From positions 248,001 through 312,000 of the forward strand of contig NZ_JAJSOH010000002.1 in the NCBI RefSeq assembly GCF_021277265.1: a DNA stretch of 64,000 nt, read 5' to 3'. A program made the position numbers and the translations under genes. Origin of the DNA: Kineosporia rhizophila (GTDB lineage: Bacteria; Actinomycetota; Actinomycetes; Actinomycetales; Kineosporiaceae). The notes under the pieces were generated by a model. It was given only the letters and a program-made list of their open reading frames with translations, made no database searches and was not told where the DNA came from. How positions within the stretch are numbered: position 1 is the first letter of the stretch; the number at the start of each line of letters is the position of its first letter. Below are positions 49,801 through 56,601 of this stretch, piece after piece.

Positions 49801-51260
49801 CGGTAGTAGGCGCACCGCGTTCGGGACGTTCCACATTGCTGCGCTCCCTCGGGGCCGTCGCCTCCCAGGTCGCCACCGACCAGGGGGCCACCGCCGTCCA
49901 CTGTTACGCGCTCGATCCGGCTGGCCGGCTCAGCGACCTGGAACAGATGGGCTGGGCCCACGCAGTGGTCCGACCGGACGATCACGAACGCTCGAGTCGT
50001 CTCCTGCGCAGGCTCCGTGGCGAACTTGTGCATCGGCAGGCCGAGCGCACCGCCGCCGCACCGATCGTGCTCCTGGTCGACGGCTGGGAGGCGGTGACCT
50101 CGGCATGGTCCGAACCCGGTCTGGTCGATCTGCACGACGACCTGGTCAGGCTGCTGCGCGACGGAGCCGGGTCAGGTATTTGCCTCGCCGTGGCCGGCGG
50201 TATCTCCCTGCTCACCGGGTCGTACTCCTCTTTGTTCGCGCACCGGCTGGTCCTGAGACTGCCGGACCCGACCGAGGCGGCGATGCTCGGGATCCCGGCT
50301 GGGCCGGCTCGGTCCACCGGCACCGGTCCACCCGGTCGCGGAGCATGGCTGGCTGCCGGAGAGGGAGAGTTCTGCCTTCTTCAGGTCGCCCGGGCGGCCG
50401 AGACACCCAGGCACCGGCCGGGCGCAGATCATCCCTGGCACATACCTGCGCTGCCGACCCGGCTCTCCCGCTCCGATCTGCCTCCGGTAGGTATCCATGA
50501 ACGTTGCTCCCGCGGCTCAGTACCGATCGGCATCGGCGGCGACCGGGTCCATGCGGTGCGGGTGGATGTCCTGGCCGCGCCCGTGACAGTGATTCTCGGT
50601 TCCCGGGGCAGCGGGCGGAGCACAGCTCTGCGCAGCTTGTACGAGGGTCTGGTGGAGCAGGGAATCTCCTCCGTCCTACTGCCGGGGCATGAACTGCGTG
50701 GCCCGGGAGCTGCGGAGGCATTGGCCCGGCACCTGGCCGGGCCTGACAACCGGCCTGACAACCGGCCGGGCAAGCCGGTGCTCCTGCTGGACCTGCCGTG
50801 CGGGCCTGACCAGCCCGGGCCGGACACCGACCGGCTCACCGAGGTCCTCGCGCTGCACCTGGGCAGAGACGACCACGGTGCGGGCCACCTCGTGCTCACG
50901 GCTTCGGCCGCCGAGGTCCTCGGCGCCTACCGAGGTGTCCTCACGCTGGCCCGCGATGCACGTCAGGGCCTGGTCCTGGGCGGGACCGCCCCGGCCGACG
51001 GCGAGGTCCTCGGGGTCCGGCTCCCCCGCCGACCGGCCGGACCTCCCGGGCGGGGTGTGCTGATCGCCCGGGGAACGGTGACTGCCGTGCAGGTGGCCCG
51101 CCCGACGGATACGCCCCTCGACGACGGCGACGGTGAGATGGTGGATCCAGAAGACCAGAACCCGCCGAAGAGCGATCAGATCTTGGCCGAAAGCTCGATT
51201 TCGCTCAGCGACAGACCGCAGTCAGGGGTGATTCATCGATCACTCTTGGGCTCGACCTGA
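46890..51260 (+). CDS. FHA-FtsK/SpoIIIE ATPase, EssC/EccC-like
   Basis: A 1456-residue membrane ATPase with the layout of the type VII secretion motors EssC/EccC. In order: an N-terminal domain (1-90, perhaps ubiquitin-like or a degenerate FHA), an FHA domain (about 110-170: LLVGRHGSCDLPLADPGLSRRHAEI then SANGTWL), two membrane helices (about 238-277) and three ATPase modules. The first has Walker A GGTTGAGKSE (about 646) and Walker B RLVVVVDEF. The second (GAPRSGRST, about 972) and third (GSRGSGRST, about 1236) have Arg for the essential Lys. No WXG100 substrate or other type VII gene is nearby, so its role is open; the Tad locus diverges from it. Confidence 0.9.
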   Translation: MRLRVTVVVYEIEVPAVDVEIEASTGTTFGAVASQLALLAPGRADRPIRSDSREFHCLGRPLPATHPLGLPPLVQGAMLVLGAVGRSVPRPGGALELHVVSGPDAGLTHPLLSDRSLLVGRHGSCDLPLADPGLSRRHAEIGISGGVTTVRDLLSANGTWLLDEKVGPAGQALPTGTALRLGGSTLVVRAPDRPVAAVLPDGAGHLLVNRRRALHGPRPGSTIEMPTPATSPARAHLPWLMVLAPLFLAVPAALIWRQPAYLLIAVLSPLLMLAQYTSDRRRGRKEGRQRAADHELAQQKAERSLTQALVADLEYLETAHPDLARLATTARVPTDELWQRTREQPAGLTVRLGRGPAPSNVTVRGPHTGGLSGAAEARQLHPDAPVVLDLAEFAVIGISGPRDLVLGTARSIVGQLVVLHSPLDLLVSLCQAQPLKVRHGEPGTVAGEWDWLAWLPHHTAASALDNRPGRLQVMVLDGAQRQRSRAEIAQLLTRADSQAHRPGSSAAGIVVICLEQDEPSLPLECAATVVHSGSETKAVLRRVGHVPLTFRADLAGADWADRLARVLAPLRDATSDGAGALPSQVRLLDLGRSRGRPESLSTAELAGSWSASAQRPAAGPQAVLGMSAAGPVRVSLATDGPHLLIGGTTGAGKSELLQTLIASLAIGSGPDRLTFLLVDYKGGAAFQACSDLPHVGALLTDLDKQSARRALTSFNAELRRRERLLLEAGCTDIAGYDEARLSDGSLPPMPRLVVVVDEFRVLVEELPEFVAGLVRIATVGRSLGVHLVLATQRPAGVVSPDIAANMNLRIALRVRDAADSHDLISDPAAAGLPRIPGRALLRIGGDGLIEFQTAQVSGKVLEGAVETPPRVRRLEPGSDSAAGPPDAYAQLPEPGHQSDLERVVTATKAAAAATGQARARAPWLPELPTDLELGRMASAATGRGLPFGLIDRPEQQHQEPAVWDLTAGHLAVVGAPRSGRSTLLRSLGAVASQVATDQGATAVHCYALDPAGRLSDLEQMGWAHAVVRPDDHERSSRLLRRLRGELVHRQAERTAAAPIVLLVDGWEAVTSAWSEPGLVDLHDDLVRLLRDGAGSGICLAVAGGISLLTGSYSSLFAHRLVLRLPDPTEAAMLGIPAGPARSTGTGPPGRGAWLAAGEGEFCLLQVARAAETPRHRPGADHPWHIPALPTRLSRSDLPPVGIHERCSRGSVPIGIGGDRVHAVRVDVLAAPVTVILGSRGSGRSTALRSLYEGLVEQGISSVLLPGHELRGPGAAEALARHLAGPDNRPDNRPGKPVLLLDLPCGPDQPGPDTDRLTEVLALHLGRDDHGAGHLVLTASAAEVLGAYRGVLTLARDARQGLVLGGTAPADGEVLGVRLPRRPAGPPGRGVLIARGTVTAVQVARPTDTPLDDGDGEMVDPEDQNPPKSDQILAESSISLSDRPQSGVIHRSLLGST

Positions 51261-51388
51261 GACCAGTGTGACGATACGCAAGCACCGTCCAGCAGGTTGT
51301 CACGTTCAGCAACGAGCACGGAAAAGTGCGCCGACGAGTGCGTCGGTTACGTCGACATACACAACTCAGTGTGTTCTATCCTTGCCGC

Positions 51389-51892
51389 ATGGTGACATTG
51401 GTCTCGTTCAGTAACGAACGAACCGCACACCGCTACAGCACGGCGCGTCCTGGGTGGTCAGGGAAGGGTGTGAGCACGATTTCGCTCGGCAGCCGCTCCG
51501 AGACCGTCCGGAGTACAGACACCGTCGACCTGCGCGTGCCCGCCGATCCGGCGTACCTGGCCATGATCAGAACCGCGACGGCCGGCCTGGCCACGCGACT
51601 CGATCTGACCCTGGACGAGATCGAGGATCTGCGGATCGCGGTCGACGAGGCCTGCTCGCTCCTGCTGCGGGGGCGCTCGCACCCCGGCCGGACGCTCGTG
51701 GCCGGCTTCGAGGTGGGCCCGCCCGGCAGCGGGAGGCTCTCCATCCTCATCACCGGCCCGCTCAGCCAGCTCCCCGAAGGGCAGGGCTACGCATGGTCCG
51801 TGCTCAAGGCGCTCGCCGGTGAGGTACTCACCGGCCTCGGTGAGAACGGCGCATGGATCAAGCTGACGTACGTCGGACGGGGAGACCAGTGA
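51389..51892 (+). CDS. Anti-sigma regulatory factor-like ATP-binding protein
   Basis: A 167-residue RsbW/SpoIIAB-type HATPase protein: DTVDLRVPADPAYLAMIRTATAGLATRLDLTLDEIEDLRIAVDEACSLLLRG, where the N-box Asn region reads DEACSLLL, close to the family but with Ser-Leu where Asn is common. The downstream sigma-factor gene overlaps it (GTGA), so it is probably the cognate anti-sigma factor or a relative. Start: ATG at 51389 with TATCCT 7 nt upstream as a possible -10 of a leaderless mRNA; a GTG at 51470 is an alternative. Confidence 0.8.
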   Translation: MVTLVSFSNERTAHRYSTARPGWSGKGVSTISLGSRSETVRSTDTVDLRVPADPAYLAMIRTATAGLATRLDLTLDEIEDLRIAVDEACSLLLRGRSHPGRTLVAGFEVGPPGSGRLSILITGPLSQLPEGQGYAWSVLKALAGEVLTGLGENGAWIKLTYVGRGDQ

Positions 51893-52944
51893 TCCAGCAG
51901 CAGGAGACGACGCTGAGCGTGCTGCAACGCACCCCCCGCAGGGACGATGCCCCGGACAGCGACAACCCACGGGCCGCCGGGCCACAGGACGAGCCTGCAC
52001 TCGCCGGGCAGCCCAGCCCCGGAACGGTCGCCGATCCGGTCGACGGTCCGGCCGCCGGGCCCGCACCCGTCCAGGTGCCCGAGCGCACGGTCCCGGCGCA
52101 CGAGGTCGCGGCGCGACTGCGTGAGCAGGACAGCGATCTGGACGAGGCCGCAGAGGCAGCGACCGAGGTTCGGCGGCGTGGGCGTCACGTCCGGGAAGAT
52201 GCCGTCGACGCGCCACCCCCGGCGGATCCGAATCTGCTCCGGCTGGCCGCACTGCCCAAGACCGATCCGCAGTACCAGCAGCTGCGCCGGACCGTGATCG
52301 AGGCCCACCTCCCCCTCGTGCACCACCTCGCCCAACGCTTCAAAGGCCGCGGCGAACCCTACGACGACCTCGTCCAGGTCGGAACCATCGGCCTCCTGCA
52401 CGCCGTCGACCGCTTCGACCCCCAACGCGGAGCCTTCGCCGCCTTCGCCGTCCCCACCATCGTCGGAGAGATCCGCCGCCACTTCCGCGACCGCGGCTGG
52501 GCCATGCGCATCCCCCGCCGCATCCAGGACCTCGGCCGCCGCGTCTCCGAAGCCCGCGAAACCCTCACCCACACCCTCGACCGCTCCCCCACCGTGCAGG
52601 AGATCGCCCAGCACCTCGACGTCGACGCCGACATGGTGATCGAGGCGCTGGACACAGCCAGTGCCTACATCACCGTGCCGCTGCCCACCACGGCGGAGGA
52701 GTCGGACCGGATGGGCAAGTCGTTCGAGGACGCCGGGCTGGAACTGGTGGAACAACGCGAGACCCTGCGCCCCCTCCTGGCCCGGCTGCCCGAACGGGAG
52801 CAGCGGATCCTGGAGCTGCGGTTCGGCAAGGGCCTGTCGCAGGCTCAGATCGCCACCGAGGTGGGCGTGTCCCAGATGCACGTCTCCCGGCTGCTCACCA
52901 AGAGCCTGAACATCCTGCGCAGCGGACTCACCGAAGAACTCTGA
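51889..52944 (+). CDS. SigB/SigF-family RNA polymerase sigma factor
   Basis: A 351-residue group 3 sigma factor. The N-terminal 120 residues are a disordered acidic/Pro-rich extension. Region 2 follows (HLPLVHHLAQRFKGRGEPYDDLVQVGTIGLLHAVDRFDPQRGAFAAFAVPTIVGEIRRHFRDRGWAMRIPRRIQDLGRRV), then region 3 (LTHTLDRSPTVQEIAQHLDVDADMVIEAL) and region 4 (LPEREQRILELRFGKGLSQAQIATEVGVSQMHVSRLLTKSLNILR). The GTG overlaps the anti-sigma stop, with GGGGAG upstream. Such sigma factors direct stress or developmental genes. Confidence 0.93.
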   Translation: MIQQQETTLSVLQRTPRRDDAPDSDNPRAAGPQDEPALAGQPSPGTVADPVDGPAAGPAPVQVPERTVPAHEVAARLREQDSDLDEAAEAATEVRRRGRHVREDAVDAPPPADPNLLRLAALPKTDPQYQQLRRTVIEAHLPLVHHLAQRFKGRGEPYDDLVQVGTIGLLHAVDRFDPQRGAFAAFAVPTIVGEIRRHFRDRGWAMRIPRRIQDLGRRVSEARETLTHTLDRSPTVQEIAQHLDVDADMVIEALDTASAYITVPLPTTAEESDRMGKSFEDAGLELVEQRETLRPLLARLPEREQRILELRFGKGLSQAQIATEVGVSQMHVSRLLTKSLNILRSGLTEEL

Positions 52945-52953
52945 CCGACGACA

Positions 52954-52988
52954 GACCGGGCGTCACGGGTCTCCCGTGACGCCCGGTC
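52954..52988 (+). terminator. Terminator of the sigma-factor operon
   Basis: A perfect 16-bp stem (GACCGGGCGTCACGGG and its complement) with a TCT loop, 9 nt after the sigma-factor stop. Confidence 0.93.
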
Positions 52989-53080
52989 CGCGTTTGGCGC
53001 CGTGGGGACCACGGACGTCCTTTAATGCCCCTCAGGTGAGCGCAGGGGCGCCGGGCCCCTGGCGGGCCCCACAAGCCCCC

Positions 53081-53500
53081 TCAGGCGGGCGCGTCCTCTT
53101 CACGTGCGATCACGTGACCGCCGGCGATCAGGAAGAAGACGACGACCGCGATGGCAAGGATGGGAATGCCGTAGTACCAATAGGCGCTTGCAGAAACCGG
53201 CATGCCTATCCCGGCCTGAAGCAGCTGCCACGTCAGAACCGGCCCTCTGGTCCAGCGGGCGCCCTGCCGTAGACCGCGCACACAGCCGGCCAGGGCCACT
53301 CCAATCAGACCGGCTATGACCGCCAGACCGAGGGCGTTGGCCGGCCGCTCCGCCCCTAGTCCCTCGATCACCAGCAGCACCGTCCCGGCCAGCAGCGCCA
53401 GCGCCTCGAGCCCCACCAGGACCGCGACCAGCAGGCGAAGGCCGTCGCGACCCTCCGGACCTTCCTGGTCCCGCCCGGCCGGGCTTTCCTGCCTCGGCAT
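53081..53500 (-). CDS. Four-helix membrane protein of unknown function
   Basis: A 139-residue protein with four predicted membrane segments: LRLLVAVLVGLEALALLAGTVLLVIEGL, LGLAVIAGLIGVALAGCVRGL, LTWQLLQAGIGMPVSASAYWY and GIPILAIAVVVFFLIAGGHVI. No family is recognised, though such small proteins are common in actinobacteria. The ATG at 53500 has GAGAGGA 8 nt upstream; earlier ATGs (53509, 53524) are possible. Confidence 0.75.
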   Translation of the reverse strand: MPRQESPAGRDQEGPEGRDGLRLLVAVLVGLEALALLAGTVLLVIEGLGAERPANALGLAVIAGLIGVALAGCVRGLRQGARWTRGPVLTWQLLQAGIGMPVSASAYWYYGIPILAIAVVVFFLIAGGHVIAREEDAPA

Positions 53501-53958
53501 CGGATACATCCTCTCCCTCATCATCCATTCACCCGATAGCGATTAAACGCGCTACCGTAAAAACCGAGCGCGCCACGGTTCCCGGCCCGCGAGGACCGTT
53601 CCGCCGCAACGAATGTCACAACCGCATCAGCCCAGACTTAAGGGCTGCGAAAAGCATTCTTCCGGCGATGCACCCGGTCGGCCCTATTGGGGTCTTTTGG
53701 GCACTTCGGCCTGCGAACCCGTCGCGCGTGCGTCAATATAAGGGTCAGAGAAGGCACAGATCACTCTGCGTGGAACACCCAGAAGAATCCTGACACCACT
53801 CTTCTGGCCCTTTCACGGGGTGCACTCAGGAATGTACGCCCCGTGCGAACACGTTCACCTAATGCGTTCTTTGCCCCACACTCAGGGTCACAGAACGGAT
53901 ACGACAGATCCGAACCGACGTCCGACCAGGCAGATTCTGCCTAAGCAATGACCAGCTA

Positions 53959-53968
53959 CGTATATACG
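53959..53968. promoter_or_regulatory. Palindrome CGTATATACG
   Basis: A perfect 10-bp palindrome in the gap upstream of whiB. A related shorter palindrome, CGTATACG, lies at 54214-54221, 35 nt before the whiB start. They may be sites for one dimeric regulator. Confidence 0.35.
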
Positions 53969-54213
53969 CAGCGTGTTCTAACGACTACAGTCCTGCACCG
54001 TGACCGTGGGCAACGAAAGGTCGCTCAGATCACTCGGGGAAAACCCTTGTGAACGCGGGCACAAGCGTGTGAGGCTTGACGTTAGATCCGGTGGGAGCAA
54101 GCAAATCGCTACCACCGATGGCCGGGAACTCTCCGGCCACCTGGGCCACACCCCGTAAACCGGGGGCAGGCCACACACCCATGAGGCCAGGCGTCTGCCG
54201 CCGTGCCTCGTAC

Positions 54214-54221
54214 CGTATACG
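54214..54221. promoter_or_regulatory. Palindrome CGTATACG near the whiB start
   Basis: A perfect 8-bp palindrome 35 nt before the whiB start, related to the one at 53959. Part of it (GTATAC) could instead be a -10 element. Confidence 0.3.
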
Positions 54222-54255
54222 ACCGCCCACCCGGGCGTGAGGAGTGGACGATCCC

Positions 54256-54504
54256 ATGGACTGGCGCCATGAGGCAGCTTGCCTCGAGGAGGACCCGGAG
54301 CTGTTCTTCCCGATCGGGAACACCGGCCCCGCGATTCTTCAGATCGAGGAAGCCAAGGCTGTTTGCCGTCGATGCGAGGTCGTCGAGACGTGCCTTCGCT
54401 GGGCCATCGACTCCGGCCAGGACGCCGGTGTCTGGGGTGGCCTTTCGGAGGACGAGCGTCGCGCGCTGAAGCGCCGTAACGCTCGGGCCCGTCGCGCCGG
54501 CTGA
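54256..54504 (+). CDS. whiB1: WhiB1-type iron-sulfur regulator
   Basis: An 82-residue WhiB-like protein that binds a [4Fe-4S] cluster and the main sigma factor. The four cluster cysteines are Cys9, Cys37, Cys40 and Cys46 (CRRCEVVETC), followed by the GVWGG turn and the basic tail RRALKRRNARARR. The sequence DWRHEAACLEEDPELFFPIGNTGPA is that of the WhiB1 subfamily, and the neighbouring pdtaS-like gene matches the Mycobacterium tuberculosis order. The ATG at 54256 gives the canonical start MDWRH; a GTG at 54244 is less likely. Confidence 0.95.
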   Translation: MDWRHEAACLEEDPELFFPIGNTGPAILQIEEAKAVCRRCEVVETCLRWAIDSGQDAGVWGGLSEDERRALKRRNARARRAG

Positions 54505-54516
54505 CTTTCGTCAGCC
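54499..54516 (+). terminator. Terminator of whiB
   Basis: GGCTGAC, TTTC loop, GTCAGCC: a perfect 7-bp stem that overlaps the whiB stop codon. Confidence 0.65.
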
Positions 54517-54914
54517 ACCGTGGACCAGGCCGGCGCGGGTACTGCGGTCACTCAAGCACGTTCGGCCGAATCGCCTGACACAATCGGCGATCGGCAGTTG
54601 CAACGTCAGCAGTCGAACGACCGCAGTACCTGCCGCCGCTTCTCGGCGACACAGAGAACAGATCAGCAGTACCCGCTGCCGGGGTTCAGTCAGACAGCCC
54701 GCGGCAGCAGCACTTAGGCAAGCCTTCGCAGGGCAACAAAGCCGCAACGCATCGATCACGATCCGAAAGCGCCTGCCGTAGCGGGCCAATCAGGAATCAG
54801 GTCGAGCACCGAGTACCGGCGCCGACAGCGCGACACCGAAGAGCACCGCACCCCCACAGGTTTCTGAACCTGATTCGGATGTTGCCCGTGTCACGCTCTC
54901 CGCCGGTCACTGCG
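54517..54914. other. Non-coding gap between whiB and pdtaS-like gene
   Basis: About 400 nt between convergent genes. No convincing reading frame and, apart from the flanking terminators, no recognised element. Confidence 0.4.
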
Positions 54915-54950
54915 TGTCCCGGAGCATCACCACGTGGATGCCCCGGGACA
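54915..54950 (-). terminator. Terminator of the pdtaS-like gene
   Basis: TGTCCCGG with its complement CCGGGACA, a 2-nt internal loop, then CATC with GATG and an 8-nt loop; 19 nt past the stop codon. Confidence 0.85.
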
Positions 54951-54968
54951 TCGTATGTTTGGGGGAGA

Positions 54969-56468
54969 TCAGCCCTCGGGCAGCTCTTCGCGGGAGACCG
55001 CTGCGGCCGCCTTGCGCAGGGTCACCTCGACGATGACATCGGTGCCCCCTTCGGGAGCCGGCGCCCAGGAGATACGGCCCCGCATCTCACCGCTCACGAG
55101 CGCCTGCACGATCTGTGTCCCCAGCCCGGACTGACCGGCGCGGAACTCCTCGGGCAGCCCCGTGCCGTCGTCGCGGATGGTCACCCGAAGGTCGGCGGCG
55201 TTGCGCTCGACGATCAGCGTGACCGTTCCGCCCCGCTCCCGGAAGCCGTGTTCGACTGCGTTCGTGACCAGTTCGGTGAGCACCAGGGCGAGAGGGGTGG
55301 CATTCTCGGCCCTTAATTCACCGAAACGGCCCTCTCTGCGGATCTTCACCGATGTCGACGGTGCGGCCAGCTCGACCGCCAAGGACAACGTGCGCCCCAC
55401 CACGTCGTCGAAGTCGACCTTCTCGCCGAAGCCCTCGGAAAGGGTCTCGTGCACCAGCGCGATCGTGGAGACCCGCCGCATCGCCTCCTGCAGGGCGCCC
55501 CGGCCCTCCGGGGACTTGATCCGCCGCGCCTGAAGGCGCAGCAGGGCCGCGACGGTCTGAAGGTTGTTCTTGACCCGGTGGTGTACCTCCCGGATCGTCG
55601 CGTCCTTGGTCAGGAGTTCCTGCTCGCGCCTGCGCAGCTCGGAGATCTCGCGGACCAGCAGCAGTGCCCCGGTCCGTTCCCCGGCCGTCTTCAACGGCAC
55701 CGCGCGCATCGACAACGTGGCCCCGTGGTTCTCGATGTGGCTGCGCCAGGGCGCCCGGCCCATCAGCACCAGCGGCAACGACTCGTCCACCAGGCCGGGC
55801 TGGTCGAGCAGCGAGGTGACGATCTCGGAGAGGCTGTGGTCGACCACCTCGCCGAAGTGCCCGAGCCGGTGCAGGGCGGACACCGCGTTCGGGCTGGCGT
55901 AGGTGACCTTGCCGTCCTTGTCCATCCGGATCAGGCCGTCCCCGACCCGGGGAGCGCCCCGGCGGGGGCCGCTCGGGGCGCCGGGGGCGGGGAACTCGCC
56001 CTCGCAAATCATCCGGGTGAGCTCGTCGGCGCACTGCAGATAGGTCAGTTCCAGGCGGCTGGGAGTCCGGGCCGCCGAGAGGTTGGTGTGCCGGGCCAGG
56101 ACGGCGATCGCCCGGCCGGCCCGCAGCACGGGCACGGTCTCTTCCCGGACGGTCACGTCCTCCTGGTAGTCGGTGCCTCGCTCCCGGCAGATCCGCAGCT
56201 GCTCGTAGGCCCGGTCGAGCAGCGGACGCCGGCCCGCGTCGACCACGGTGCCCACGACGTCGTCGTAGTACACCGTCACGCCGGTGCTCGGCCGGCAGTG
56301 CGCCACGGCGACCCAGCCGCCGTCGTCCTTACGCGGGACCCAGAGCACGAGGTCGGCGAACGACAGGTCGGACAGCAGCTGCCAGTCGCCGGTGAGCAGT
56401 TGCAGCCACTCGAGGTCGGCCTGGCCGAGGTGGGTGTGCTTGGCGACCAGGTCTTTCATCGTGGGCAT
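54969..56468 (-). CDS. pdtaS: Sensor histidine kinase, PdtaS type
   Basis: A 499-residue soluble sensor kinase. An N-terminal GAF-like domain (about 1-150, DLVLWVPRKDDGGWVAVAHCRPSTGVTVYYDDVVG) is followed by a PAS domain (about 175-280, IRMDKDGKVTYASPNAVSALHRLGH), a HisKA_2 domain with the phospho-acceptor motif EVHHRVKNNLQTVAALLRLQARR and a HATPase domain (LVLTELVTNAVEHGF, IRDDGTGLPEEF). In Mycobacterium tuberculosis the orthologue phosphorylates the RNA-binding antiterminator PdtaR, which is not in this window. It converges on whiB1 as it does there. Confidence 0.95.
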   Translation of the reverse strand: MPTMKDLVAKHTHLGQADLEWLQLLTGDWQLLSDLSFADLVLWVPRKDDGGWVAVAHCRPSTGVTVYYDDVVGTVVDAGRRPLLDRAYEQLRICRERGTDYQEDVTVREETVPVLRAGRAIAVLARHTNLSAARTPSRLELTYLQCADELTRMICEGEFPAPGAPSGPRRGAPRVGDGLIRMDKDGKVTYASPNAVSALHRLGHFGEVVDHSLSEIVTSLLDQPGLVDESLPLVLMGRAPWRSHIENHGATLSMRAVPLKTAGERTGALLLVREISELRRREQELLTKDATIREVHHRVKNNLQTVAALLRLQARRIKSPEGRGALQEAMRRVSTIALVHETLSEGFGEKVDFDDVVGRTLSLAVELAAPSTSVKIRREGRFGELRAENATPLALVLTELVTNAVEHGFRERGGTVTLIVERNAADLRVTIRDDGTGLPEEFRAGQSGLGTQIVQALVSGEMRGRISWAPAPEGGTDVIVEVTLRKAAAAVSREELPEG

Positions 56469-56516
56469 GCGATCACTCTAACTATGGGTCGTAGTAGACA
56501 CCCGGTGGCGGTGGGC

Positions 56517-56543
56517 CGGCGGCGGTGAAGAAGTCCGCCGCCG
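56517..56543 (-). terminator. Terminator downstream of the glutamate dehydrogenase gene
   Basis: CGGCGGCGG and its exact complement CCGCCGCCG with a 9-nt loop, 58 nt beyond the gdh stop. Confidence 0.65.
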
Positions 56544-56601
56544 ACCTCACATCCGGGCCCTTCCGGAACGTCTACAGGGCATGAGGGTCGTCAGGCCGGG
56601 A

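Larger units (their letters stand above)
53501..54255. other. Long non-coding gap upstream of whiB
   Basis: About 755 nt, visibly richer in A+T than the genes. No convincing reading frame. It holds two palindromes of related sequence, CGTATATACG (53959-53968) and CGTATACG (54214-54221), and must contain the whiB promoter. A long 5' leader or a small RNA is possible. Confidence 0.5.
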
